A stretch of DNA of 64,000 nucleotides from Arion vulgaris (Eukaryota; Mollusca; Gastropoda; Stylommatophora; Arionidae): positions 13,980,671 through 14,044,670 of the forward strand of contig CM036775.1 in NCBI GenBank assembly GCA_020796225.1, given 5' to 3'. Shown piece by piece: positions 30,936 through 43,200 of this stretch. Numbering within the stretch: the first letter of the stretch is position 1; each line of letters starts with the position of its first letter. The translations under genes were made by a program, and so were the position numbers. The notes beneath the pieces are model-generated. The model worked only from the letters and a program-made list of their open reading frames with translations, did no database searches and was not told where the DNA came from.

Positions 30936-31983
30936 TTACGGGGCCCTTCTTCCTCGCATGGCAAAATAGGAATTTTCTTGTTTGCAGTTTCAGTAGTTAT
31001 CTAATGATTTTTACAGGGTGGGGTATCTAGCCCCACCACCGACCTCCTTACTCGCCTCTTACGACATGCGTGACAGGTAACAGTGGCTCTATTCTTTACA
31101 CCCCTAATTTGGGTCCTGGTAACCACTCGGGCGTAACCAGAAACCAGACTAGACCTTTCGTGTCTCTATATGTGTCCAAAAAATGCTTTAATTATCTCAT
31201 TCTTATTTGTAGCATCAGCCAGTTCTCTTTGATTTTGAAATATTTCTGGATAGATTTATTTGTTCTCTTCTCTGTCCAAGATATACGGAGTACACTTCTG
31301 TAACACTTATATTCTAAAGCACATATAATATCATATTACTGTTAGGGTTATTTAGGCATTGTCTTGGAAGGTAGTCTACCATTGCTTTACTTCCTGGCAG
31401 TGAACATACTGGTCCATGACTGTAGCCATTGTCTCTGTTACAGAGATCTTCTGTCTAACGTCGTGAGTTTGGAGACAATAATAATTGACACTCTGTCGGC
31501 TGCTTCCGTGCTCATTTACCACCTGCCTCCGTGGCTTCTCGTGTCGCTACTGGGGAGGAACGAGTGGGGAAGGGGGCTAAATAAACGGGTGCCCTACCTT
31601 GCCCAGGGTTTCCTATAGACTAGGGAAGGGAAGGAGGTAAGTACTTTCGTTTTACCTCCCGGTCCTTATAAGGGATATCCTCAAATTTCTCAATTTATAT
31701 CGTCGATTGTACAATTTGTTGACAATTAAAAAAAAACAGCTTGGATTAAACCTCATGTAAATCTTTGCGTCGGAAACTCACCGGGAACCCCAGAAAAACC
31801 CGTGAACCACACATAGCCCAGGTCGCCCATTGTTTGGGGTAAGTACCAGAAGGTATCTTACATCTCCTTTGATAGAAGTTTACCTCTATCCCGCTACCCT
31901 AAGTCTTACAGTACCTTATTAATTTATTCAACAAAACGCAAAAGAACAAAAAATGACCATAATGTATTTAGTACTTCAACTTG

Positions 31984-31989
31984 TTTATT
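31984..31989 (-). promoter_or_regulatory. Poly(A) signal of serpin gene C
   Basis: AATAAA on the - strand, 51 bases after the stop. Confidence 0.7.
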
Positions 31990-32040
31990 GTAGACAAGAG
32001 ACGTGCGATGAAGCAGTACGGAACACCAAATGTGTCATAT

Positions 32041-32252
32041 TTAATTGGAGAATTTACCCTGGAACAAAATTTCTTGTGCAATGTTGTCCCTAAGAAAGTA
32101 AACAAAGGGATGATCAGCCTTGAAGACATCATTTGGAGGTTGCATGATTGAGGTAGTGTGAATTCCGATAGCAGTTGCAGCAGCAGCGACAGTTCCTGAC
32201 TCAGTGACTTCGATCACGGCCTTGTGGATGACATCACTGATGTACACGTTAT
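32041..32252 (-). CDS. Serpin gene C exon 7 with reactive loop
   Basis: 212 nt. The loop after AAAATAIG reads IHTTSIMQPPNDVF. The remainder is identical to gene B apart from the split first codon (Asn instead of Ser) and the loop. Confidence 0.93.
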
Positions 32253-35200
32253 CTGAGGAGAGATGTTGTTAATGGTTTACTCCTCCAGGTTGTCACTCGC
32301 ATGTCAGTTACTACGACACATACTATCAACATTACCATCGTCACCATCATTATTACCATCGTCACCATCATTATTACCATCGTCACCATCATCATTACCA
32401 TCGTCTCCATCATCATTACCATTGTCCCCATCATCATTACCATTGTCGCCATCATCATTACCATCGTCACCATCATTATTACCATCGTCACCATCATCAT
32501 TACCATCGTCACCATCATCATTACCAATAAAAATCAAATTATTTTCACCATCAATAACACTGTAACCAGCATCAACATTACTATCCTCTTTTTTGTATCA
32601 TCATCGCAATCATCATCATATTCACGTCGACCATGACCATTATTACTTTCAGCACCATCATCACCAACATCATCATTAGTACTAACATCATCACTAACAT
32701 CGCTACCATCATCATCATCATTATCACTGTCAATATTATTATATTGATCATCATCTCCATCATCATTATTATATGCATTAATCATGATACGAGTAATACA
32801 AAAAGCATCACTAACATTGTCACCACCTTCGACAACATCAGCGTCATCATCCTCATCATTATCATCACTATCATCAACATAATCACCATTATCATCATTA
32901 CTTTTATCATCATCACCATAATCATCATCATCATTATCATTAATATCATCATCATCATCATCATAATCATTACCACCATCATCATCATCATCATCATAAT
33001 CATTACCACCATCATCATCATCATCATAATCATTACCACCATCATCATCATCATCATAATCATTACCACCATCATCATCATTATTATTATTATCATCATC
33101 ATCATTAAAATTACCTTCATCATAATTACCATCTCCATCATCATCAACATCATCATCATTATCAGTACCATCATCATCTTATTATAGCCTAGCATATACC
33201 CTTCATGACAGACACACTAGCATCTAGTTCCGTGACAATGTACCAATCTTGTCTAATTTCAATCTCTTAGTTAAAATATTCATCTCTTCTCGACACACTC
33301 CTAACACACAACCACACACGCCCACCCACCCACCGACGCATACACACACACACACACATACAGAGTAACAAAGAATCTTTATTTCCTATGCTATCTTTCT
33401 CTATCTCTCTCTCATTCTTGTCAGACAAATATGTGAAACCATAAACTTACTAGAACTGCTAATTCCCTGGAAGTTGGAAGTTTGAGGATCGAATGCCTTT
33501 ACGATACCCAAGTCCTTGAGAGCTGCGGTAAGCTCATAGGTAGCCTCAGTCTTAAACTTGGGAATGCTAAGTTTGACTCTGGTAAAGGAGAGTCCATCAA
33601 ACAGCTGGTCCACATTAGCGGGTACAGCAAGCAAGCTCTCTGAAAGTACAGTTTGTGTAAACAAGGGTGTAAGAAGGAGGGGGCTTTACCAGAAGGTGGT
33701 GATGATGTTGGTAGGTATAATGCTGATGATGATAGGGATGATGATGGCAATGATGATAGTGATGATGATGGCAGTGAATATGATGATTATTATAGCGATT
33801 ACGATGATGGGGATGATGGGGGTATTGAAGATGATGATGATGATGGTGCTGATGTTGATAGTGAAAGCGAATATGTTGATAATGGTGATGATGATGTTGG
33901 GGGTGATGATAATGATGGTGATGATGGTGATGATGTTTATGGTGAAATGATGACGATGGCAATGATAATGGCAATGGTGATGGTGAAGATGAAGTTAATG
34001 GTGATGTCTGAAGAAAATAATAATGATGATGATAACAGATGGTGCTGACCGTGTTTGATAATCTTGACAAGAAGATCTGGTATACCTTATGTTATTTATG
34101 CTTTCCCTGGATACCATCAATGAAAGATTTACAAACAGCATAAGATATTTAAAAGGAGACACAGCGATGTTAGTTGAGAACAAACAGCAATTGCAAGACA
34201 TGATAAAGTTAAAGTTAATTGTATATCCTTTACAGGACTTTGTCGCCCGAGTGACAACCGGGGCTCAAATTTGGGGTGTAAAGAATAGAACTACTGTTAC
34301 CTGCCATGCATGTCGTAAGAGGCGACTAAGGAGGTTTGGCTAAAATCGGATGCATGTCCTAAATGTGTAGAAATATATGCGTTTAGGGCCTACCAAACCA
34401 ATATGCAATGTATACACGTTCTTGGCAAAAATCAAAGATATCACAAAGAGTGATTAAAATTGGTCGTAAGAACGAACGCAAAGAAGAAGAAGAAGAACCC
34501 TGTTTGTGATTTTTCTAGACATTGTTACGTTCAATAGTTTGCCATTGCTTTCTGAACGGGTGGAGCCATTATCCTTTAGTAAAATCCAGCGAAACAGCTT
34601 GCTACCAAACTGTCCGCAGCGTGATTCGAACTCAGAACGTCGGGGTAATAGACCGAGTTACTATCACCTAAGCCACAGACGCCACCAAGAAATGATCAGC
34701 AAAATGGAAATAACAAAAGTAAAATATATGAACTAATTAATTTGTCAAACATCAAATATCTTCCCCTGAGCAGAACTTTGCAAACACTAACAGTACTTCT
34801 GAATTTCTCTCTATCATAGGACACATGTCCCGCCTCTGCAGCGATCATGCTCAAACCATCAGTTACATCATTATTCCATCTTCTCCGTGGTCTTCATCTT
34901 CTTCTCTTTACCGGGATGATTCCTTCCATGACAGTTTGGTTGCAAATTGCTTCGCGTGGAATTTTACAGAAAGACGTTGGCACCACCCGTTCTCTGTCTC
35001 TCTCTGTCTCTTCTCTCTCTTCTCTCTCGCGATCGTTCTATTTGGCCATTTTGATGATTCTTTCTGTGATATATAAACAGCCTTTGCCAAGAACGAATTT
35101 TACGACAAATCAATCAGCGTTAATTTGAGCTTTGGTGCTTATCCTTCGGCGATGTGTCCGGTTTCAGATAGCGTTTACTGGGTTCGATTTCCGTCAGCCT

Positions 35201-38200
35201 CCTTTGCTGTCCCTAGCCTACCCGCAAGGCAGCAGGTTTCCACCCGTTTAGAATGCAATGGCAAACTACTGGACGTAACAATGCCTAGAAAAATCACAAA
35301 CAGCGTTAAAAACTGAGGTTGATTCGCAAAGTTCTGTAAAGGATATGAAATTAACTTAACTTTTAAAGTAAAGCGCGCCTGAATGGCGACGAACACAGAT
35401 AAGGAAAGCAAGCATGTACTCAAACATATGTCGGAGTTGCAATATTAGGCACCATGACAGTGCCTAAAGTCATAGCAGATAAAGAGAGAAATAACCTGTC
35501 AATTAATTACCAGTTCAAGATATGAAAGTTGAATAGAAAGATACCAATATGACTTTCATAGAATATAGAAAATCTAAAATGTTGTATTAACTCCTTCACT
35601 CCTGTGAGCTTATATACCGGCTAGTAGCAATTTCTAAATGGATAGGACACACATTGAGGAAACTCCATGATAGCATCACGAGACAGACTCTCTCGTGGAA
35701 CCACCAGAGCAATACAGGTAAGGGAAGACTCACGAACACCTGGAGAGGAATTGGAGACAGAGTGCAAGAAAATTGGAAGAGTGGAGCGATCTGGAAAAGA
35801 TGGACTTGTATCGGTGTGCTTGGAAGTCCTTGGTTGTGGACCTAGGAACGAAGGATGAAGAAGAAGAAGAAGTAATTTCTAAGATAGCATAAAGTCAATA
35901 GACTGACTAAGTTAGTATACATTGCAAGATATATATATATAAATGTGTCGAGAAGTTAAAGTAAAGAAGGAGTGAAAGGATAAAAAACTGTAACTAATAT
36001 TACCAAAAGCAGTTATTCCGTCGACAGCGTGTGGCAAAGCGATGTAGAGAGAGAAACGGTTACCAACGAAGGGTAGTTCAGCGACATCAGCACCGAGGAC
36101 GTTTCTTCTAATGTTGACGTACCGTTCATCATACATCATATCAACCTGGAAGGAAATTTGGGGAAATTAATTAATACAAATATTATGTTAAGTTATTATC
36201 ATCAAATAGTTTGTCCAGCCCGTGTGGTACCAGGGCCCGCAAGGGAAGCAAAGAATAGTACCACTGCGACCTACGAGGCATGTCGTAAGAGGAGACTGAT
36301 GTAGGACCTAGGGAGCTACCCTAGTAAATAAAAAGCATCGTAAAAATCGGATGCGCTGGTTTACTTGTAGGCGCTTAACTGACACAACGTACAATCGTTC
36401 TTAGGCTCAGATCACATACAAATCACTTCAGCGTGGTTAACAAGTGGTCGATGTGGAGCGTTCGAAGAAGAAGAAATAGCTTGTCCTGAGCAGAACGTTG
36501 CCACCCTAACAGTCCTTCTACGTTTTATTTACTGGGATTCAGCGAGCCACGGGAACCATCAGTATGCATACTCTTCGATATCAATTGGGGGAGACTGAGT
36601 ACCTATGTGTTTGCCCGGAGTGCAATGACATCATGTTAGTAACCAATAACCAATTTACTAGGATAGCTTCCCTAGACCCCTACCTCAGTCACCTTTTACG
36701 ACATGCCTTTAGGTCGAAGACGTACTATTCTTTGCTCCCTCTGCAAGTCTCGACAACACAAGATTCAGCCTATTCTGTAGCAGCAATCCTTGCACTAGTT
36801 GCTGAAGGTGAAACTGGAGACCGGGGCTGATGCAGTATATAGTCTCTTTGCGCTCTGCGCTCTCTTTTGGCTTCAAATGTGATGGCGTGTGTCGACTTTT
36901 CCTTTTGAGCCATCCCTCACTGATGCTGGTCTTTCCTGTCTGTATCTGTCCAACAGCTCTCAATTATCGTTGTCTGTGCTGCATGAAGTTAGATCACATT
37001 TGCAGGTTGGTTAGCTAATAGATCATCATCATCTTCAGGTGCCATGCATGCATGCCAATCTCTGTCTCTTGTATTTTCTATCATTTAAGATGTTGACGAT
37101 TCTCCGTGCCATGAAGTCAGGCAATCCAACATTTACTCTCTCACTCTGTCTTCCTCTGTCTCGTCTACCCTCAATGTTACCTGTTGTTACAATGTGTTCT
37201 AGACCTCCATTTCTCATCACTTCATGAATCAACACCAAGCTAACAGGTAAAATAAACAATACACACCTGAGAAGTAACTCCACCTGGATGTTGAAAGTTC
37301 TGCTGGGTTGTCTTGGAAGTTACAAACTTACTCTGCCAGGTTCCATTAAAGAAGATAGTGTTGACTAGGATCATGACAGTTCCGCCATCGATGCTGCCTG
37401 GTTGAATATAGGAAACAGAAATATGACCTATTATCGATATACAATTGTTTGTGTCAGTAAATAAACAAAAGTTGTTCTTTAGTAAGTGTTATTTTACTTT
37501 CTTTCTCTCTTTTCCTATCTCTCTTCTTCTTTCTCTACTTCTTTCTCTCTCTCTCTTCCTATATCTCTTCTTCTTTCTCTACTTCTCTTTCTCTCTTCCT
37601 ATCTCTCTTCTTCTTTCTCTACTTATTTCTCTCTCTTTTCTTATCTCTCCTTCTCCTTCCCAATCCCCTACCTCTTTCTCGTTCTCTCCTTCTCCGTCTC
37701 TGTCTCCCCTTCTCATTCTCCTCTCTTTCTCCTTCCCTCTCCCCTTTGTCTCCCACTGTCCCACCCTCCGCCTCTGTCACTCACTCCCTCACTTCTTTTA
37801 TCTCCCTCGCTATCTCCTTCTATCTCTCTCCCTCTCTTCCTCTATATCCTTCTCTCTATCACCCCTCTCTTCTCACTCTTTCTCTCTCTCGCTGCCACTT
37901 TTCTTCCCTCCTTCTCTCCCCTTCGTCTCTCCTACTGTCCTCCCTCTACGTCTCTCTACCTTTTTTCTCTTCCTCTCCTACTTTCCCTCCATCCCACTGT
38001 CTTTCCCTCCCTCTCTCACCCTACCACTCTCTCTCTCACTTGATATAGATCACTACTGATTACTCAAACTTGTCATTGCTAATGTATAGTGCATTCCGTC
38101 TCCATCTTCCGTTTCCATGTATTTATGGGTTTTCCCTTACCTCGTTTGCCCTGGGGGTTCCATAGGAGAGCCTGTCTAGTCATGACCGTGCGGTATATTT

Positions 38201-40204
38201 TCTCAGTATGATGCAAGTCTATGAAATATCGCCCCTTAAATGTTTTTCGTTTAACCTAACGCTCTGTCACACACAGAACGCACAAGTAGCCAAGTATTAT
38301 CTAAATAACTCTCTGTCACACACAGAATGTAAAAGTAGCCAAGTATTGCCTAAATAACTCTCTGTCACACACAGAATGTAAAAGTAGCCAAGTATTGCCT
38401 AAATAACTCTCTGTCACACACAGAATGTAAAAGTAGCCAAGTATTATCTAAATAACTCTCTGTCACACACAGAATGTAAAAGTAGCCAAGTATTATCTAA
38501 ATAACTCTCTGTCACACACAGAACGTAAAAGTAGCCAAGTATTGCCTAAATAACTCTCTGTCACACACAGAATGTAAAAGTAGCCAAGTATTGCCTAAAT
38601 AACTNNNNNNNNNNNNNNNNNNNNNNNNNNNNNNNNNNNNNNNNNNNNNNNNNNNNNNNNNNNNNNNNNNNNNNNNNNNNNNNNNNNNNNNNNNNNNNNN
38701 NNNNGATACCCAAGTCCTTGAGAGCTGCGGTAAGCTCAAGGTAGCCTCAGTCTTAAACTTGGGAATGCTAAGTTTGACTCTGGTAAAGGAGAGTCCATCA
38801 AACAGCTGGTCCACATTAGCGGGTACAGCAAGCAAGCTCTCTGAAAGTACAGTTTGTGTAAACAAGGGTGTAAGAAGGAGGGGGCTTTACCAGAAGGTGG
38901 TGATGATGTTGGTAGGTATAATGCTGATGATGATAGGGATGATGATGGCAATGATGATAGTGATGATGATGGCAGTGAATATGATGATTATTATAGCGAT
39001 TACGATGATGGGGATGATGGGGGTATTGAAGATGATGATGATGATGGTGCTGATGTTGATAGTGAAAGCGAATATGTTGATAATGGTGATGATGATGTTG
39101 GGGGTGATGATAATGATGGTGATGATGGTGATGATGTTTATGGTGAAATGATGACGATGGCAATGATAATGGCAATGGTGATGGTGAAGATGAAGTTAAT
39201 GGTGATGTCTGAAGAAAATAATAATGATGATGATAACAGATGGTGCTGACCGTGTTTGATAATCTTGACAAGAAGATCTGGTATACCTTATGTTATTTAT
39301 GCTTTCCCTGGATACCATCAATGAAAGATTTACAAACAGCATAAGATATTTAAAAGGAGACACAGCGATGTTAGTTGAGAACAAACAGCAATTGCAAGAC
39401 ATGATAAAGTTAAAGTTAATTGTATATCCTTTACAGGACTTTGTCGCCCGAGTGACAACCGGGGCTCAAATTTGGGGTGTAAAGAATAGAACTACTGTTA
39501 CCTGCCATGCATGTCGTAAGAGGCGACTAAGGAGGTTTGGCTAAAATCGGATGCACATGTCCTAAACGTGTAGAAATATATGCGTTTAGGGGCCTACCAA
39601 ACCAATATGCAATGTATACACGTTCTTGGCAAAAATCAAAGATATCACAAAGAGTGATTAAAATTGGTCGTAAGAACGAACGCAAAGAAGAAGAAGAAGA
39701 ACCCTGTTTGTGATTTTTCTAGACATTGTTACGTTCAATAGTTTGCCATTGCTTTCTGAACGGGTGGAGCCATTATCCTTTAGTAAAAATCCACGCGAAA
39801 CAGCTTGCTACCAAACTGTCCGCAGCGTGATTCGAACTCAGAACGTCGGGGTAATAGACCGAGTTACTATCACCTAAGCCACAGACGCCACCAAGAAATG
39901 ATCAGCAAAATGGAAATAACAAAAGTAAAATATATGAACTAATTAATTTGTCAAACATCAAATATCTTCCCCTGAGCAGAACTTTGCAAACACTAACAGT
40001 ACTTCTGAATTTCTCTCTATCATAGGACACATGTCCCGCCTCTGCAGCGATCATGCTCAAACCATCAGTTACATCATTATTCCATCTTCTCCGTGGTCTT
40101 CATCTTCTTCTCTTTACCGGGATGATTCCTTCCATGACAGTTTGGTTGCAAATTGCTTCGCGTGGAATTTTACAGAAAGACGTTGGCACCACCCGTTCTC
40201 TGTC

Positions 40205-40235
<31 letters not shown>

Positions 40236-43200
40236 GCGATCGTTCTATTTGGCCATTTTGATGATTCTTTCTGTGATATATAAACAGCCTTTGCCAAGAA
40301 CGAATTTTACGACAAATCAATCAGCGTTAATTTGAGCTTTGGTGCTTATCCTTCGGCGATGTGTCCGGTTTCAGATAGCGTTTACTGGGTTCGATTTCCG
40401 TCAGCCTCCTTTGCTGTCCCTAGCCTACCCGCAAGGCAGCAGGTTTCCACCCGTTTAGAATGCAATGGCAAACTACTGGACGTAACAATGCCTAGAAAAA
40501 TCACAAACAGCGTTAAAAACTGAGGTTGATTCGCAAAGTTCTGTAAAGGATATGAAATTAACTTAACTTTTAAAGTAAAGCGCGCCTGAATGGCGACGAA
40601 CACAGATAAGGAAAGCAAGCATGTACTCAAACATATGTCGGAGTTGCAATATTAGGCACCATGACAGTGCCTAAAGTCATAGCAGATAAAGAGAGAAATA
40701 ACCTGTCAATTAATTACCAGTTCAAGATATGAAAGTTGAATAGAAAGATACCAATATGACTTTCATAGAATATAGAAAATCTAAAATGTTGTATTAACTC
40801 CTTCACTCCTGTGAGCTTATATACCGGCTAGTAGCAATTTCTAAATGGATAGGACACACATTGAGGAAACTCCATGATAGCATCACGAGACAGACTCTCT
40901 CGTGGAACCACCAGAGCAATACAGGTAAGGGAAGACTCACGAACACCTGGAGAGGAATTGGAGACAGAGTGCAAGAAAATTGGAAGAGTGGAGCGATCTG
41001 GAAAAGATGGACTTGTATCGGTGTGCTTGGAAGTCCTTGGTTGTGGACCTAGGAACGAAGGATGAAGAAGAAGAAGAAGTAATTTCTAAGATAGCATAAA
41101 GTCAATAGACTGACTAAGTTAGTATACATTGCAAGATATATATATATAAATGTGTCGAGAAGTTAAAGTAAAGAAGGAGTGAAAGGATAAAAAACTGTAA
41201 CTAATATTACCAAAAGCAGTTATTCCGTCGACAGCGTGTGGCAAAGCGATGTAGAGAGAGAAACGGTTACCAACGAAGGGTAGTTCAGCGACATCAGCAC
41301 CGAGGACGTTTCTTCTAATGTTGACGTACCGTTCATCATACATCATATCAACCTGGAAGGAAATTTGGGGAAATTAATTAATACAAATATTATGTTAAGT
41401 TATTATCATCAAATAGTTTGTCCAGCCCGTGTGGTACCAGGGCCCGCAAGGGAAGCAAAGAATAGTACCACTGCGACCTACGAGGCATGTCGTAAGAGGA
41501 GACTGATGTAGGACCTAGGGAGCTACCCTAGTAAATAAAAAGCATCGTAAAAATCGGATGCGCTGGTTTACTTGTAGGCGCTTAACTGACACAACGTACA
41601 ATCGTTCTTAGGCTCAGATCACATACAAATCACTTCAGCGTGGTTAACAAGTGGTCGATGTGGAGCGTTCGAAGAAGAAGAAATAGCTTGTCCTGAGCAG
41701 AACGTTGCCACCCTAACAGTCCTTCTACGTTTTATTTACTGGGATTCAGCGAGCCACGGGAACCATCAGTATGCATACTCTTCGATATCAATTGGGGGAG
41801 ACTGAGTACCTATGTGTTTGCCCGGAGTGCAATGACATCATGTTAGTAACCAATAACCAATTTACTAGGATAGCTTCCCTAGACCCCTACCTCAGTCACC
41901 TTTTACGACATGCCTTTAGGTCGAAGACGTACTATTCTTTGCTCCCTCTGCAAGTCTCGACAACACAAGATTCAGCCTATTCTGTAGCAGCAATCCTTGC
42001 ACTAGTTGCTGAAGGTGAAACTGGAGACCGGGGCTGATGCAGTATATAGTCTCTTTGCGCTCTGCGCTCTCTTTTGGCTTCAAATGTGATGGCGTGTGTC
42101 GACTTTTCCTTTTGAGCCATCCCTCACTGATGCTGGTCTTTCCTGTCTGTATCTGTCCAACAGCTCTCAATTATCGTTGTCTGTGCTGCATGAAGTTAGA
42201 TCACATTTGCAGGTTGGTTAGCTAATAGATCATCATCATCTTCAGGTGCCATGCATGCATGCCAATCTCTGTCTCTTGTATTTTCTATCATTTAAGATGT
42301 TGACGATTCTCCGTGCCATGAAGTCAGGCAATCCAACATTTACTCTCTCACTCTGTCTTCCTCTGTCTCGTCTACCCTCAATGTTACCTGTTGTTACAAT
42401 GTGTTCTAGACCTCCATTTCTCATCACTTCATGAATCAACACCAAGCTAACAGGTAAAATAAACAATACACACCTGAGAAGTAACTCCACCTGGATGTTG
42501 AAAGTTCTGCTGGGTTGTCTTGGAAGTTACAAACTTACTCTGCCAGGTTCCATTAAAGAAGATAGTGTTGACTAGGATCATGACAGTTCCGCCATCGATG
42601 CTGCCTGGTTGAATATAGGAAACAGAAATATGACCTATTATCGATATACAATTGTTTGTGTCAGTAAATAAACAAAAGTTGTTCTTTAGTAAGTGTTATT
42701 TTACTTTCTTTCTCTCTTTTCCTATCTCTCTTCTTCTTTCTCTACTTCTTTCTCTCTCTCTCTTCCTATATCTCTTCTTCTTTCTCTACTTCTCTTTCTC
42801 TCTTCCTATCTCTCTTCTTCTTTCTCTACTTATTTCTCTCTCTTTTCTTATCTCTCCTTCTCCTTCCCAATCCCCTACCTCTTTCTCGTTCTCTCCTTCT
42901 CCGTCTCTGTCTCCCCTTCTCATTCTCCTCTCTTTCTCCTTCCCCTCTCCCCTTTGTCTCCCACTGTCCCACCCTCCGCCTCTGTCACTCACTCCCTCAC
43001 TTCTTTTATCTCCCTCGCTATCTCCTTCTATCTCTCTCCCTCTCTTCCTCTATATCCTTCTCTCTATCACCCCCTCTCTTTCTCACTCTTTCTCTCTCTC
43101 GCTGCCACTTTTCTTCCCTCCTTCTCTCCCCTTCGTCTCTCCTACTGTCCTCCCTCTACGTCTCTCTACCTTTTTTCTCTTCCTCTCCTACTTTCCCTCC

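Larger units (their letters stand above)
26030..32115. repeat. Inverted segmental duplication, right arm
   Basis: Reverse-complement counterpart of 1-7860, running from near ATGTCAAAGGGATTG to the C-terminal codons of gene C exon 7. It is shorter because its 18-bp and 33-bp arrays are smaller or absent. It has its own insertion at about 30000-30595. Confidence 0.8.
33503..38604. repeat. Near-identical 5.1-kb segment, copy 1
   Basis: Matches 38705-43814 base for base apart from a handful of small differences (for example GGATGCATG versus GGATGCACATG near 34348, and CT-run length near 35000). It ends exactly at the N gap. Confidence 0.93.

Noticed and set aside
33615..34070. His-rich ORF that could suggest a metal-binding protein
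   Set aside because: It is a frame of the GAT/ATC tract in intron 5 and is repeated in the assembly duplicate.
34620..34690. tRNA gene
   Set aside because: A and B boxes are present, but the sequence lacks a complete cloverleaf acceptor stem and continues into a SINE body with many copies.
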